A stretch of 64,000 nucleotides of DNA, from assembly GCA_030425485.1 (NCBI GenBank), contig JAUIAM010000003.1:1-64000 (forward strand), in the 5' to 3' direction. The stretch comes from Verrucomicrobiia bacterium. Its GTDB lineage: Bacteria > Verrucomicrobiota > Verrucomicrobiia > Opitutales > Cerasicoccaceae. Position 1 is the first letter of the stretch, and every line of letters starts with the position of its first letter. Shown piece after piece: positions 49,783 through 58,454 of this stretch. Below the pieces are notes generated by a model. The model did not search any database, was not told the origin of the DNA, and saw only the letters and a list, made by a program, of their open reading frames with translations. The translations under genes and the position numbers were made by a program.

Positions 49783-51594
49783 TTATATTGAAGTATTTGC
49801 AGATTTATCTTCGCCCTCCACGGCTACCGCTTCGCGCCCGATAATCTTGAGCATAACGGCGGCAACGACGCTCATAGCCTCACAGTCGAACAGGTGGTTG
49901 GGGCGACTGCCGACCTGCTCCCAAATCCACTTGCTGTTCTTCTTGATGCGCTGCTCGGACTCCATGTGCTGGAGGTAGTCCTCGGGGATGTCGCCGGGGA
50001 CCTGCCACAGCGGAGAGCCATCTGCCGCATGCTCCCGGCGCAGACGGGCGAGCACATCTTTGATCTGGAGGTTGCTCCAGTAATGCATGCGGCAGACCAG
50101 TCCCCGCGACACCGCGATCCGGCGCACCGGGGAGTAGAACCGCTGGACCGGCCCCTGCGGCGTTTTGTGAACGAAGGTGCTGTGAGCGTTGCCCATCAGG
50201 GCGGTCCAGCCGTGACGGGCACACTGGCGGTAAACCTCATAGCTGTTGTAACCGGCATCGACAAACACCAGGCTGTCGTGAACGCGGAAACGCTGCTGGA
50301 TGGATTCCAACTCTTCCCACGTGACCACGCGTTCGCACCAGAGCAGGCGCGAGGCTCCCTCGTCGGACCACGAACGCACCACGAGGAAGAAGTGGTCCAT
50401 CTGCACGTCCACTGTGAGGAAGCGCAGAGGCACCAGCGTGACGCCATCGGGGAAGGGGGCCGCGATCACTTTGCCACGCGAGCCGAGCGCGGCCTCGTCG
50501 GACCAGTCCTCGCCCAAGTGATAGGCGCTGGTGGCGATCTCAACCTTGAAATCCTCCACGAACTCTCTCCACGCCAACGCGAGACGCTTCTGATAAAATT
50601 GCTGGAGGAGAGAGGTGTCGCCCTTACGGGCGGCAAGCTTCGCCCGCAGGTACAACTCCGCGAGCTTGCCCCACGACATGGAGGCCAGGCTGTTCCAATG
50701 AAAGCCGATGTTTTCCCGGGCGGCATTGGGGTTCTGCGCAACGAACTGCCCGGTGGCATTGAGCTTGCGGCGGTGCTCATCGGAGTCGGCAATCTCATGC
50801 TGGCAATGGTGGCAACGCAGCACCGTGGTGGCCCGGACCTTTTCAAAGTCATACTGCTCCTGCGCATCCTTGCAGTCCTTCGCCCACTCGACGTTTTCCC
50901 ACAGGAAGGGCTGGCAGGTCCCACACGAGGGACAGGCAAAAGTCCACTCGCGCATGTCGGTGGTTTCAAATTTGCGGTGGGTGTCGTCGTCTTCTTCCCC
51001 ACCCTGACTGAGGAAGATGCACTTGCCCAACCAGCCAAAGGCCGTCACACGAGCCTCGGCTTCGGCCATGTGACCCTGCGGCCAGCGCCAGGTCTCATCA
51101 CCAATCAGCCAGCGGATGGAGCGGCGCTGCAGGTTGGTTTTGTTGTGCGCCCCCAGCACCCAGAGCGTCATGCCATTGGCGAAGTGGATCGTGGTGTTGC
51201 GACGCTTGTGGCGGTCAGCAGGAAAGAGCGCCTTCACCGGCTCGCATTCATCGAACAGCTTCTGAAGGCGTGACTCGGACTGGTCCTTGGCGTCCTCGTC
51301 GGTCTGGTCCAGCCAGAGTGTGGGGCCGGGCAGGTTGGCGATGATGTAGCAAAGAGTCAGTTCCGGCCCTGTCGTCTTCGAGGACTGGATAGAAGCGAGG
51401 ATAGAGACCACCCGCACCTGCGGATCGACGATGGCCTCCATCACTGCCCGTAGCCAGGGGGAGTTGTCGGAGCGGAACCGGCCTGGCATGGGCGAATACG
51501 GGATGGCCGGGATGTGCTCCTCGCACCATTGCCAAGGAGGACGGCGGTCAGGGGAACGCCAGGCATTGCGCCAGATACTTGAAAGAGGCTCCAC
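49783..51594 (-). CDS. Terminase large subunit, GpA family
   Basis: 603 residues from a GTG at 51594, 13 bases after a GTTGACG element; a TTG at 51600 is the alternative. N-terminal ATPase: 'PWQWCEEHIPAIPYSPMPGR', a degenerate Walker A (SIQSSKTT, 68-75), and 'LPGPTLWLDQTDEDAKDQSE'. Zinc-ribbon Cys pairs occur in 'FACPSCGTCQPF' and 'LRCHHCQHEI'. The C-terminal nuclease includes 'RFLTVDVQMDHFFLVVRSW' and 'SLVFVDAGYNSYEVYRQC'. It packages DNA with the small subunit at 52024-52668. The plus-strand frame of 459 codons is a shadow. Confidence 0.92.
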   Translation of the reverse strand: MEPLSSIWRNAWRSPDRRPPWQWCEEHIPAIPYSPMPGRFRSDNSPWLRAVMEAIVDPQVRVVSILASIQSSKTTGPELTLCYIIANLPGPTLWLDQTDEDAKDQSESRLQKLFDECEPVKALFPADRHKRRNTTIHFANGMTLWVLGAHNKTNLQRRSIRWLIGDETWRWPQGHMAEAEARVTAFGWLGKCIFLSQGGEEDDDTHRKFETTDMREWTFACPSCGTCQPFLWENVEWAKDCKDAQEQYDFEKVRATTVLRCHHCQHEIADSDEHRRKLNATGQFVAQNPNAARENIGFHWNSLASMSWGKLAELYLRAKLAARKGDTSLLQQFYQKRLALAWREFVEDFKVEIATSAYHLGEDWSDEAALGSRGKVIAAPFPDGVTLVPLRFLTVDVQMDHFFLVVRSWSDEGASRLLWCERVVTWEELESIQQRFRVHDSLVFVDAGYNSYEVYRQCARHGWTALMGNAHSTFVHKTPQGPVQRFYSPVRRIAVSRGLVCRMHYWSNLQIKDVLARLRREHAADGSPLWQVPGDIPEDYLQHMESEQRIKKNSKWIWEQVGSRPNHLFDCEAMSVVAAVMLKIIGREAVAVEGEDKSANTSI

Positions 51595-51657
51595 GTACAA
51601 GGCAGGGCGTCAACGCAAGCTTGATAAGGAAACCGCGATTATATTCTATTAAAGAAG

Positions 51658-52020
51658 ATGTCCGCTTCCGCCATCAATTCATACGAAGACTTGGATAAGG
51701 TTATCGCAAAAGCGTTTCCAGATGCTGACATACGTTCCCGAGCCATCGCGCTTCTCGGTAAATACGGAACAGAAGATTTTCACCGAGAAATACCCCGTGT
51801 ACGAGCCGCAATAATCAAGGTAGCTCAGGCTGACATCGAAAAACTACAGGGATTCGTAGATTTTGCCTGCAGTGACTATCGAGACCTTTTAGTGATGGCC
51901 GAGTATGAACAGCAGTCTCGAAATTATAGCTTAAAGAAAAAAGATCCGCAGAAACATCAGAGGCTGGTAGAGAAAGACGAGCGTGAGTATTCCAACTGGG
52001 TCAAGAAGATGACTGAATAG
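51658..52020 (+). CDS. Small cargo (moron) protein, unrecognised
   Basis: 120 residues, plus strand, A+T-rich, inserted between the two terminase genes with 3 bases to the convergent TerS stop. Acidic N-terminus, helical 'VRAAIIKVAQADIEKLQGFV', and a Lys/Glu-rich C-terminal coil. AAGA precedes the ATG. A weak TTGATA / TCTATT promoter pair lies just upstream. No family recognised. Interrupting a normally contiguous terminase pair marks it as inserted. Confidence 0.75.
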   Translation: MSASAINSYEDLDKVIAKAFPDADIRSRAIALLGKYGTEDFHREIPRVRAAIIKVAQADIEKLQGFVDFACSDYRDLLVMAEYEQQSRNYSLKKKDPQKHQRLVEKDEREYSNWVKKMTE

Positions 52021-52023
52021 ATA

Positions 52024-52668
52024 CTACGGCGTACAGCTTCCACCGCTGTGCAGGGTCTCACAGACCTCATCGATGGCGGCGGCGCACTCGCGCTGGATGG
52101 CGATGGCGTCCAGCCCGGACAGGATGGGCGGCAGTTCGGATTCAAACTTCGCCCGCATAAGCGCGATGGCCTTGCCCACCTGCGTCGTCCAGGTCAGACG
52201 GACTTCATCGAGAGAAACATATTCGCCCTTCAAGATGGCGGTGCGGATTTCCCGTTGCTCCACCTCGGCCAGAAGCTTGCGGGCCTTCAGGGCCTCATGG
52301 CGTTCGACCGTGAGTTTTCCGCTGCTACCATGCAGATCGCTCTGCCGGATGAACTGCCGCCACGCGATCACCGAGTGGGTGCCATTGGACGCGGGGGCAG
52401 GGGCCCCCTCCAGCTTGCGCCAGGCATACAAGGTCTGGCGGCTGACGCCAAGGATGCTGGCCAGTTCGGTGACGTCTTTGGCGATGGTGATCGAAGTGTC
52501 CGCGACCGATTCGGCCTTCGCCTGAATCAATTCGCGTTCGGCTTTGGAGAGCGGTTTGCCCTCCGTGACTTTCTTCACGATGTTGGTGTAGTCCTTGGCG
52601 AGGATGCGTTCGGCCACTTCGGGGGTAATCCCGTTGGCAGGTTTGGCTGGTATGTCGGGTGTCTCCAT
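52024..52668 (-). CDS. Terminase small subunit, Nu1-like
   Basis: 214 residues from the ATG at 52668, 13 bases after GTTGACA and without a Shine-Dalgarno sequence. A helix-turn-helix, 'VTELASILGVSRQTLYAWRK', lies near residue 75, preceded by a helical arm. The C-terminal part 'LTVERHEALKARKLLAEVEQ' is the self-assembly/TerL-contact helix of the Nu1 group. It recognises the packaging site, perhaps close to the repeat region just upstream (52711-52877). Confidence 0.88.
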   Translation of the reverse strand: METPDIPAKPANGITPEVAERILAKDYTNIVKKVTEGKPLSKAERELIQAKAESVADTSITIAKDVTELASILGVSRQTLYAWRKLEGAPAPASNGTHSVIAWRQFIRQSDLHGSSGKLTVERHEALKARKLLAEVEQREIRTAILKGEYVSLDEVRLTWTTQVGKAIALMRAKFESELPPILSGLDAIAIQRECAAAIDEVCETLHSGGSCTP

Positions 52669-52710
52669 GCCGTATGGAGAGTGTCAACGCCCCCAACACT
52701 GCCGCAGGGC

Positions 52711-52877
52711 ACTTTACACCCCAAAGTGTCCAAATCTGTCGCGCTTTACACTTTGCCTTTACACCCTTGACACTTTCTTTGTGGCCTCAATGCCGGGCTC
52801 TCACCCTGCATCCCTCATCAACAAAAGGCGGGAGGCTTTCGGGGCCTCCCGCCTTTTGCGTGAAAGTGTAAAGCGCG
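52711..52877. promoter_or_regulatory. TTTACAC repeat cluster between early and late genes
   Basis: The 242-base gap 52689-52930 holds no gene. It carries TTTACAC at 52713-52719, 52745-52751 and 52759-52765, and the inverse GTGTAAA at 52866-52872. The outer pair extends to a perfect 15-base inverted repeat, CGCGCTTTACACTTT (52740-52754) and AAAGTGTAAAGCGCG (52863-52877), around the terminator. Possible roles are late-gene operator, packaging (cos/pac) site or origin. Confidence 0.65.
52823..52857. terminator. Strong bidirectional terminator after the early operon
   Basis: A perfect 14-bp stem pairs 52823-52836 (AAAAGGCGGGAGGC) with 52844-52857 around a 7-base loop, with four A/T pairs at the base giving a short U-run in both directions. 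It separates the replication operon from the terminase-led late operon. Confidence 0.8.
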
Positions 52878-52930
52878 AAAAAAGGGGTCTCTCTCTACTT
52901 CGCGGCGCTGCTGGCGGACCCCATCGCGCA

Positions 52931-53689
52931 TCAATCGATATGGGACCCCGCAGGACCACCCCCTCTGCGCTGGGCGAGTGCATGCTGCAATTCCTCAATG
53001 ATCTTCACCACCGGCATGAGGTCTTCGATCATGGTTGTGATCTGTTCGGTCTCGGCGTTGTCGATAAAACCTGAATGCTTCATCTTTGCCCAGAAGGCGA
53101 TGAGGCGATTGACGTGCGGATGGACGTTGTCAATTCCCCGGTCGCCCTTGGGGGTGCTGACTTCATCGGGTCTGGCCACGCGACCAAGGATGATGGACTT
53201 GGCCAGACGGCGCACGGACATAGGTTTGTTCTTCTGCTTGTTCTGCTCCTGCGCAGCGATTCGCAGCCACTTCTGCTTTTCCTCATCCGTTTTGAGGTAA
53301 GCGATCTTCTGGTGATGTCCGAAGCTCAAATTTTCCATTCGAATGGAAAATTTCACTTTGCGGGCGACGCAGGAGTACTCGGCCAGAGTTTTGTACTCCA
53401 GTCCGGTGATCTTCATGGCCGGAGTGTAGATGGTGTCTTTCTCGCCCGTTTCATCATCCTTCGCACCGTAGAAGCGCGGCCCTTTACCCTCGCCATAGTT
53501 GAGCCAGTCACCAATCAGGAAGCCCAGTGTGCGTCCGGCTTTGCCAAGCTGCGTGCCGAGTTCTTTCCATTCCTCGGGACTGACATCGCCGGTGAAGACG
53601 ATGCCTTCGGGACGGATTTGGTAATTCCGCTCAACCGTGTTCAACTCAAGATATTTTTCGGTCATGGTGCTTTCTTGCTCGTTGCCCAT
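52931..53689 (-). CDS. LmbU-like DNA-binding protein
   Basis: 252 residues. The ATG at 53689 is chosen because it lies 13 bases after GTTGACA; ATGs at 53665 and 53698 are possible. The core 'GKAGRTLGFLIGDWLNYGEG', 'ITGLEYKTLAEYSCVARKVK' and 'RMENLSFGHHQKIAYLKTDE' follows the LmbU pattern (GDWL..GE...Y...A, TGL...TL..Y..VA, LS..HH). LmbU-type proteins are DNA-binding regulators best known in actinobacteria. Last gene of the early operon, so it could control the switch to late expression. Confidence 0.75.
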   Translation of the reverse strand: MGNEQESTMTEKYLELNTVERNYQIRPEGIVFTGDVSPEEWKELGTQLGKAGRTLGFLIGDWLNYGEGKGPRFYGAKDDETGEKDTIYTPAMKITGLEYKTLAEYSCVARKVKFSIRMENLSFGHHQKIAYLKTDEEKQKWLRIAAQEQNKQKNKPMSVRRLAKSIILGRVARPDEVSTPKGDRGIDNVHPHVNRLIAFWAKMKHSGFIDNAETEQITTMIEDLMPVVKIIEELQHALAQRRGGGPAGSHID

Positions 53690-54176
53690 ACGTGGCACGC
53701 GCTGTCAACCGACGCATGGCGCGGGACGGCGGCAGGTTCATGGCGTTGGAGACGTCCACGCATCGTTTGCTGACGGCGGCACGGGTGACGCCACAGCGTT
53801 GTCCGATGGCGGTCATGGTCGAGCCGTCGTAAGAGATGTTGGTGACCAGACAGAGGCACTCGATGGTGAGGCGGGCGTTGTCGCGGGCGAGCAGTTCGCC
53901 AACCAGTCGTCGGATGGCAGCCTGCGTTTCGTCTGAGACTGCCGTATCGCTAGCCGATGACGTAACGGGCTCATCTGTCGTGGTCACCACCGAGGATACG
54001 CAGCGATCCAGCAACAAGTCCTGATCGTGCTTGCCAGTGTGGTAAACGGGCAGGTCCGGGCCGGCGATCCCCATCTTGGCCAATTGGCGTTGTTCCTTCG
54101 CGGAGAGCTTGGCCCAGGCATCGGCGTACTCACGGTCGCGCTCACGTTGGCGATCTTCGTAATCACCACGGCTCAT
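53646..54176 (-). CDS. HTH protein with sigma-region-4-like motif
   Basis: 176 residues. The N-terminus is charged (MSRGDYEDRQRERDREY). Near residue 130 a helix-turn-helix, 'MTAIGQRCGVTRAAVSKRCV', is followed by a helical Arg-rich tail. The motif resembles sigma-factor region 4 or small phage transcription factors. The start overlaps the primase stop by 14 bases and has AGG/AGG-like pairing upstream. A role in late-gene activation is plausible but unproven. Confidence 0.72.
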   Translation of the reverse strand: MSRGDYEDRQRERDREYADAWAKLSAKEQRQLAKMGIAGPDLPVYHTGKHDQDLLLDRCVSSVVTTTDEPVTSSASDTAVSDETQAAIRRLVGELLARDNARLTIECLCLVTNISYDGSTMTAIGQRCGVTRAAVSKRCVDVSNAMNLPPSRAMRRLTARATYGQRARKHHDRKIS

Positions 54177-56328
54177 GACGCACCTGCCTTTCCGGTTTTT
54201 CCTCGCTGTCAGAATTGACCGCCGCTATCACCAAGGGGTCAGGGGATTGTCTGCCGTCATAATCATCCCCAATACTCTCCCCCTTAGGGGGAGTATTGGG
54301 TTTTGACGGCGGCGGTGAAAAAAGAGAATCCGGTTGTGACGGCGAGTTTTGATGACGGGCCGAATTGGCCTGTTGGTACTCACGCCAGCGGCGGCGGATG
54401 GTGGAGGTGGAGATGCCGTATTGCGCGGACAATTTGGCCTCCCGTTCACGGGTGAGGCGGGTCAGGCGTTCGAATTCCACGATGGGCGTTTCGAGGGCCT
54501 TGGGACGCCCACCACGCGGAGATTTCCCGCCGACCGTATACTTACCGGTGGATTCCTCCTGTTTCGGCTCCGGGCATTGCTGCCAGCAGATTCCGGTCTG
54601 GCCGTGGCGAACGAAGATGACTTCCGAGGGATTGCCCTGGGTGTCGGCCATCCCGGCCCGGCGACGGCGTTTGCAAAGTTCGAAGCGAAACGTGGGCGGC
54701 TGGCCATCGGGCGTCTTGGCCCGCATAAGCACGGCCACTTCACGCGCCCAGTTGGTGAGCGCGGAGGAGCCGAGGCCGCTATAGGCGTAGTCCGATCCGG
54801 TCCAATGACTGCGGGCCTTCGAGTCCGAGGGTGGCTTGCCAGTATGGTGCATGAAGCACCAGATGATGCCGGTGCGCTCCGAGATCGGATTCAACTGCCG
54901 CCCGCAGAATTCGGAAATCACCTTCTGCTGGCTGGCGTCATCCCCGATGTAGTTGAGGAGCGGGTCTCCCCATACGAGGTCAGGCTTATGGCGCTGAATC
55001 AGGATGTCAGCGGTCTTGGCGAAGTCCGCACCGCTGTGAATCGTGTCGCGGTAAAAGATGACGTTCTCTTCCAGCAAGTGGCTGTGATCGTCGTCCAGGC
55101 CCATGCCGATGCGCACGCCCTGATACATCTCGGCCAAGTCGCCGATGTCGTTCTCGGCCTGGATGATGAGGCTCTTGAGCGGGCGCACGGGCCGGATGTT
55201 GAACACGGGCAATCCCAGCGCCCACATGACGGCGAGCTGCATGGAGAAGGAAGATTTGCCGATGCCCGATTGCCCGACGATGACGAGACTCCCGCCCCGG
55301 CAGAGCCAGCGGTTGCCGAGCACGTTGTTGGGGTCATTGGCAGTGTCGTAGTCCCCGAGTTGCGACACCCGTAGGGGATCGGCCAGGCCCAGACCGTCCC
55401 CCTCGCGTTCCCACGCCTCGAAGGACGGTGGGCCGAGGTTGACGGCAAGGAGTTTCTGGATCACATCGCCACGACGCCCGCCCGGGCAGCGGGAGAAGCG
55501 TGAAGGATTACGGTTCTGGCCGTCGATAACAAAGCCCTCGGGCAGCGACTGCCACAGACGTTCACGACGGGCGTGGTATTCGTCGCGTGAGTTGGCCTCC
55601 ACGCGCACCCAGGCATGGATGCTGTGCCCGCCGGAGTCGATCAGTGCGGCAATCGGTAATCCGCTGTCGCGCAGGATGCGTTCCTGTTCGGCCTTGGGGA
55701 TGCGGTCACTCTCGATCAGCGTGTGCCGGAAGGCCGTCACGTCCTTGTCTGAGCCATTGGATTTCGGAGTGACCGGGTTGATGCGGATGTAGAGACCATG
55801 CCGCGTGGAGAACAGCCGTTCGATACCACCCTTGGCGCTGACCTTCTCCAGCCATTGATCGCGGGTGAAGACATTGATCCCGCCGTGCTCGGGAATGGGC
55901 CGGGGCTCTCCATCGGGTAAGGTGCCCGGCGCGAGCGAGAGGATGTCATCCGCTTCGAAGCACGCCTTGAGGAAGGTTTCGAAGGGACGCTGTTCGCAGT
56001 CAGAAGGGTTTTGACGGCGGGTGAACTCGTGATGATCGCCCGCCCGGAACGCGACTTTGCCGAGGGAGGAACGCAGCGCAAAGTTGGCGGCGGCGACTTC
56101 CTCCTGGCAACTGTCATGAAAGCAGTGGACGGTGGGCGCGTGGCCGTTGTCGGCATCCAGATAGACCCGGCAATCGCGTTCGCGGGAGGGCGTGGTGTGC
56201 CGGTGGGCACCCGGGCACGCACAGTACCCGGAATGCTCATCGATCCAATCCACCGGGCCGAGCACGGACTCGGCCACTTGCCGGAAGTCTGTAGGAATAG
56301 CCGGAGCGGAGGTGTAGCGCAGAGCCAT
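54163..56328 (-). CDS. Primase-helicase with RepA-like ATPase
   Basis: 721 residues. A Cys/His cluster at 36-74 ('YCACPGAHRHTT', 'VHCFHDSCQEE') is a primase zinc site. Residues ~150-290 contain 'HTLIESDRIPKAEQERILRD' and 'SGLPIAALIDSGGHSIHAWV', an archaeo-eukaryotic-primase-like core. An AAA_25/RepA-type ATPase follows with Walker A GQSGIGKSS (352-360) and Walker B-like 'KPDLVWGDPLLNYIGDDA'. The C-terminus has a helix-turn-helix ('REAKLSAQYGISTSTIRRRW') and a disordered Pro-rich tail. It primes and unwinds at the phage replication fork. Confidence 0.85.
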   Translation of the reverse strand: MALRYTSAPAIPTDFRQVAESVLGPVDWIDEHSGYCACPGAHRHTTPSRERDCRVYLDADNGHAPTVHCFHDSCQEEVAAANFALRSSLGKVAFRAGDHHEFTRRQNPSDCEQRPFETFLKACFEADDILSLAPGTLPDGEPRPIPEHGGINVFTRDQWLEKVSAKGGIERLFSTRHGLYIRINPVTPKSNGSDKDVTAFRHTLIESDRIPKAEQERILRDSGLPIAALIDSGGHSIHAWVRVEANSRDEYHARRERLWQSLPEGFVIDGQNRNPSRFSRCPGGRRGDVIQKLLAVNLGPPSFEAWEREGDGLGLADPLRVSQLGDYDTANDPNNVLGNRWLCRGGSLVIVGQSGIGKSSFSMQLAVMWALGLPVFNIRPVRPLKSLIIQAENDIGDLAEMYQGVRIGMGLDDDHSHLLEENVIFYRDTIHSGADFAKTADILIQRHKPDLVWGDPLLNYIGDDASQQKVISEFCGRQLNPISERTGIIWCFMHHTGKPPSDSKARSHWTGSDYAYSGLGSSALTNWAREVAVLMRAKTPDGQPPTFRFELCKRRRRAGMADTQGNPSEVIFVRHGQTGICWQQCPEPKQEESTGKYTVGGKSPRGGRPKALETPIVEFERLTRLTREREAKLSAQYGISTSTIRRRWREYQQANSARHQNSPSQPDSLFSPPPSKPNTPPKGESIGDDYDGRQSPDPLVIAAVNSDSEEKPERQVRHEPW

Positions 56329-57839
56329 CAGACAGCCCTCCCTTCACCGAAACAGCCCGAGAGCCATTCGCTAGCCTCGTCGAAGGTCGCCGTCTCTGGG
56401 CTGGGATGCCCGGTCTTGCGCAGCCAAGCCAGTTGCTTCGGGGTTGCCAGCTTCATGTTTCGGCGGGTGATGAGCAGGTCGAGTATCTTTGAGGCATGCC
56501 CCCGATACACGATGCTATCAGTATCAAACCCGGCGCGGGCGAGCGTTTCCAACTGTCGGTCACTGGGTGGCTTGCACTCCCACGACAGTTCCGGTTCGTA
56601 ATCCGCCGCATCCAGCGCGTGCAGGCTGAGACAGAACTCGATGGCATCAACCGTGCGGGCCTTCCGCTTCGCAGTCAGACGCAGCTTTTCAGCGAGTTTG
56701 GACTCTCGTTCCTCCACCACGCTTTCCTCCGCGTCGAGGAGGTCGATCTCGCCACCGCCGGACAGGAGTTCGCTCAGGTCGGCGGCATCGGACTGCGAAC
56801 GGGCAATCAGCCGGGCCGGTTTGATCAAGGAATGATCGTCGGTCAGGAAGAGTGGATCGAGTAACAGGAGGTTTTCCTTTCCTTCCGCGATTCGCGTGCC
56901 GCGCCCGACCATCTGCTGGAACAGCGACAGGCTTTTCGTGGGACGCAGGATGAAGACGCAATCGGTGGGCGGGTGGTCCCAGCCGGTGGACAGCAGCGAG
57001 GCATTGGAAACGAGATCGAACTCGCCGCGTTCATAGGCCCGCAGGCCTTCGCGGTCGTTACCATCAACGTGGACGGCCCGGATGCCTTCCTCGTTGCAGG
57101 CTTGCACAAAAGCCTGGCTGGTGGCGATGAGGGGCAGGAAAGCGACGGTGCGACGGCCACGGGCGTGCTCGGCAATCAGCCGCGCCGCCTGCCGAAGGTG
57201 GGGCACGATGGCCGCGCCCAAGTCGCCCTCGTTGTAATCGCCCGCCGTGGTGCGCACCTGCGTGAGGTCCACCGGCAATGGGACGCTCTTGATAACGATG
57301 CGCGAGAGCCAGCCTTCCTTGATCAGCCGGGCCAGCCCGATCTCCACTGAAATCTTCTCATAGAAGCTGCCCAACTGGCGGCGGTCGGAACGGAACGGGG
57401 TGGCCGTCACCCCGAGCACCTTGGCCGATTCAAAGTGCAACAGCACCTGCGCGGCCATCGAGCCCAGCGTGTTGCGGTGGGCCTCGTCCACAATGACGAG
57501 ACCGAAGTAATCGCGTGGCCACTTGTCCAGACGACGGCAGATACTCTGCGTAGTGGCGACAACGACACGGTCCCCAAGGAGGGCTTTCGAGTCGGCCATT
57601 TCCACCCCGGCGAATTCCCCGGAGTAGCGGAAGAACTTGTCGGCGTTCTGGTGAACCAGTTCCTGCGCGTCCGCAAGAAACAGGCAGTTGCCGTTCCACC
57701 CGCGCATCAGTTCGGAGGCGAGGATCGTCTTCCCTGATCCTGTGGCAGCAACCCCGAGGAGATGATCGTGCTCGCGGAAGTCCCGGCGCACGGCGGCGAG
57801 GAACTCTTGTTGGTAGGGACGCAGGTCAAAACGGGACAT
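56328..57839 (-). CDS. SF2 DEAH-box helicase
   Basis: 503 residues. The start at ATG 57839 is decided by GGAGG six bases upstream. It lies inside the end of the SSB-like gene, and the 92 codons further upstream are that gene's shadow. Motif I GSGKT (34-38), motif II DEAH (118-121), motif III 'GVTATPFR' and motif VI 'QMVGRGTRIAEGK' are all intact, so it should be an active RecG/UvrB-like translocase of the phage type III-restriction-helicase group. It overlaps the primase gene by one base and works in replication or recombination. Confidence 0.92.
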   Translation of the reverse strand: MSRFDLRPYQQEFLAAVRRDFREHDHLLGVAATGSGKTILASELMRGWNGNCLFLADAQELVHQNADKFFRYSGEFAGVEMADSKALLGDRVVVATTQSICRRLDKWPRDYFGLVIVDEAHRNTLGSMAAQVLLHFESAKVLGVTATPFRSDRRQLGSFYEKISVEIGLARLIKEGWLSRIVIKSVPLPVDLTQVRTTAGDYNEGDLGAAIVPHLRQAARLIAEHARGRRTVAFLPLIATSQAFVQACNEEGIRAVHVDGNDREGLRAYERGEFDLVSNASLLSTGWDHPPTDCVFILRPTKSLSLFQQMVGRGTRIAEGKENLLLLDPLFLTDDHSLIKPARLIARSQSDAADLSELLSGGGEIDLLDAEESVVEERESKLAEKLRLTAKRKARTVDAIEFCLSLHALDAADYEPELSWECKPPSDRQLETLARAGFDTDSIVYRGHASKILDLLITRRNMKLATPKQLAWLRKTGHPSPETATFDEASEWLSGCFGEGRAV

Positions 57840-58257
57840 CGTCATCCTCCGGTTGAGCCTGCACGGGCGGGTTGCTGGGGGCGGTGGTGGCATTCGGAGC
57901 ACGGTCCGTGATCCACATCTCCACCTTGTTGTTTTTCTTGCCCTGGTATTCCTCGATGCGGAGCCGGGCATACCCCTGACGGCCCTCGATGGCGGTGGAG
58001 GTGAGGTTGACTTCCTCGCCTTCGACCACTCGGTCGCCAATGGCCTTGCGGAAGGTGTCGATCTTCCAGAAGCTCGACTCGGTGGCGACGAGATAGTCGT
58101 AGAGATGAACGCCATGGCCCTCCACCTCGAGCTTGAGTTTGATCATTTCATCTCCGGCCTTGGAGAAGGTCTCGGAGGCCTCGACCACGGTGACCAAGTA
58201 GTCGCCGTTGTGAACGAAGCGCGGGAAATTATCGGCGTTTTGAGACGTGTATTTCAT
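57826..58257 (-). CDS. Single-stranded-DNA-binding-like protein (DUF669 type)
   Basis: 143 residues. Beta-rich N-terminal 110 residues ('NGDYLVTVVEASETFSKAGD', 'VHLYDYLVATESSFWKIDTF'), then a Pro/Ala linker and the acidic tail EDDDVPF, the kind of C-terminus by which SSB proteins recruit partners. DUF669 proteins accompany Sak4-type ATPases in phage recombination modules, as here. Its last codons contain the SD and start of the helicase gene. Confidence 0.82.
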   Translation of the reverse strand: MKYTSQNADNFPRFVHNGDYLVTVVEASETFSKAGDEMIKLKLEVEGHGVHLYDYLVATESSFWKIDTFRKAIGDRVVEGEEVNLTSTAIEGRQGYARLRIEEYQGKKNNKVEMWITDRAPNATTAPSNPPVQAQPEDDDVPF

Positions 58258-58454
58258 AATTTTGAAGAGGGGGTGTTGTTGGTGGAGGACGGCGGGTTGG
58301 CCGGTTCGTTTGCCTTCGCTCCCATCTGGGATGCCCCAGAACCATGGGCCTCGAAGCGGGCCTGCATCAGCGCACTGGCCTCACTGAGGTCGGGGTTGTA
58401 ATCGCGGAGACGCTCGGCCCGCTGCTCATAGGCGTAAAAGTCTTCCTCCATCAT
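58254..58454 (-). CDS. Small phage protein in the recombination module
   Basis: 66 residues from the ATG at 58454, with AAGGAGG seven bases upstream and an ATGA overlap with the ATPase stop. The longer frame is rejected. Sequence 'YAYEQRAERLRDYNPDLSEA' is helical, and the tail is Pro/Asn/Ser-rich and disordered. No family recognised. Tight coupling on both sides (overlap with the SSB-like gene too) supports real expression. Confidence 0.75.
   Translation of the reverse strand: MMEEDFYAYEQRAERLRDYNPDLSEASALMQARFEAHGSGASQMGAKANEPANPPSSTNNTPSSKL

Noticed and set aside
49894-51273. Plus-strand frame of 459 codons
   Set aside because: Antisense to the terminase large subunit.
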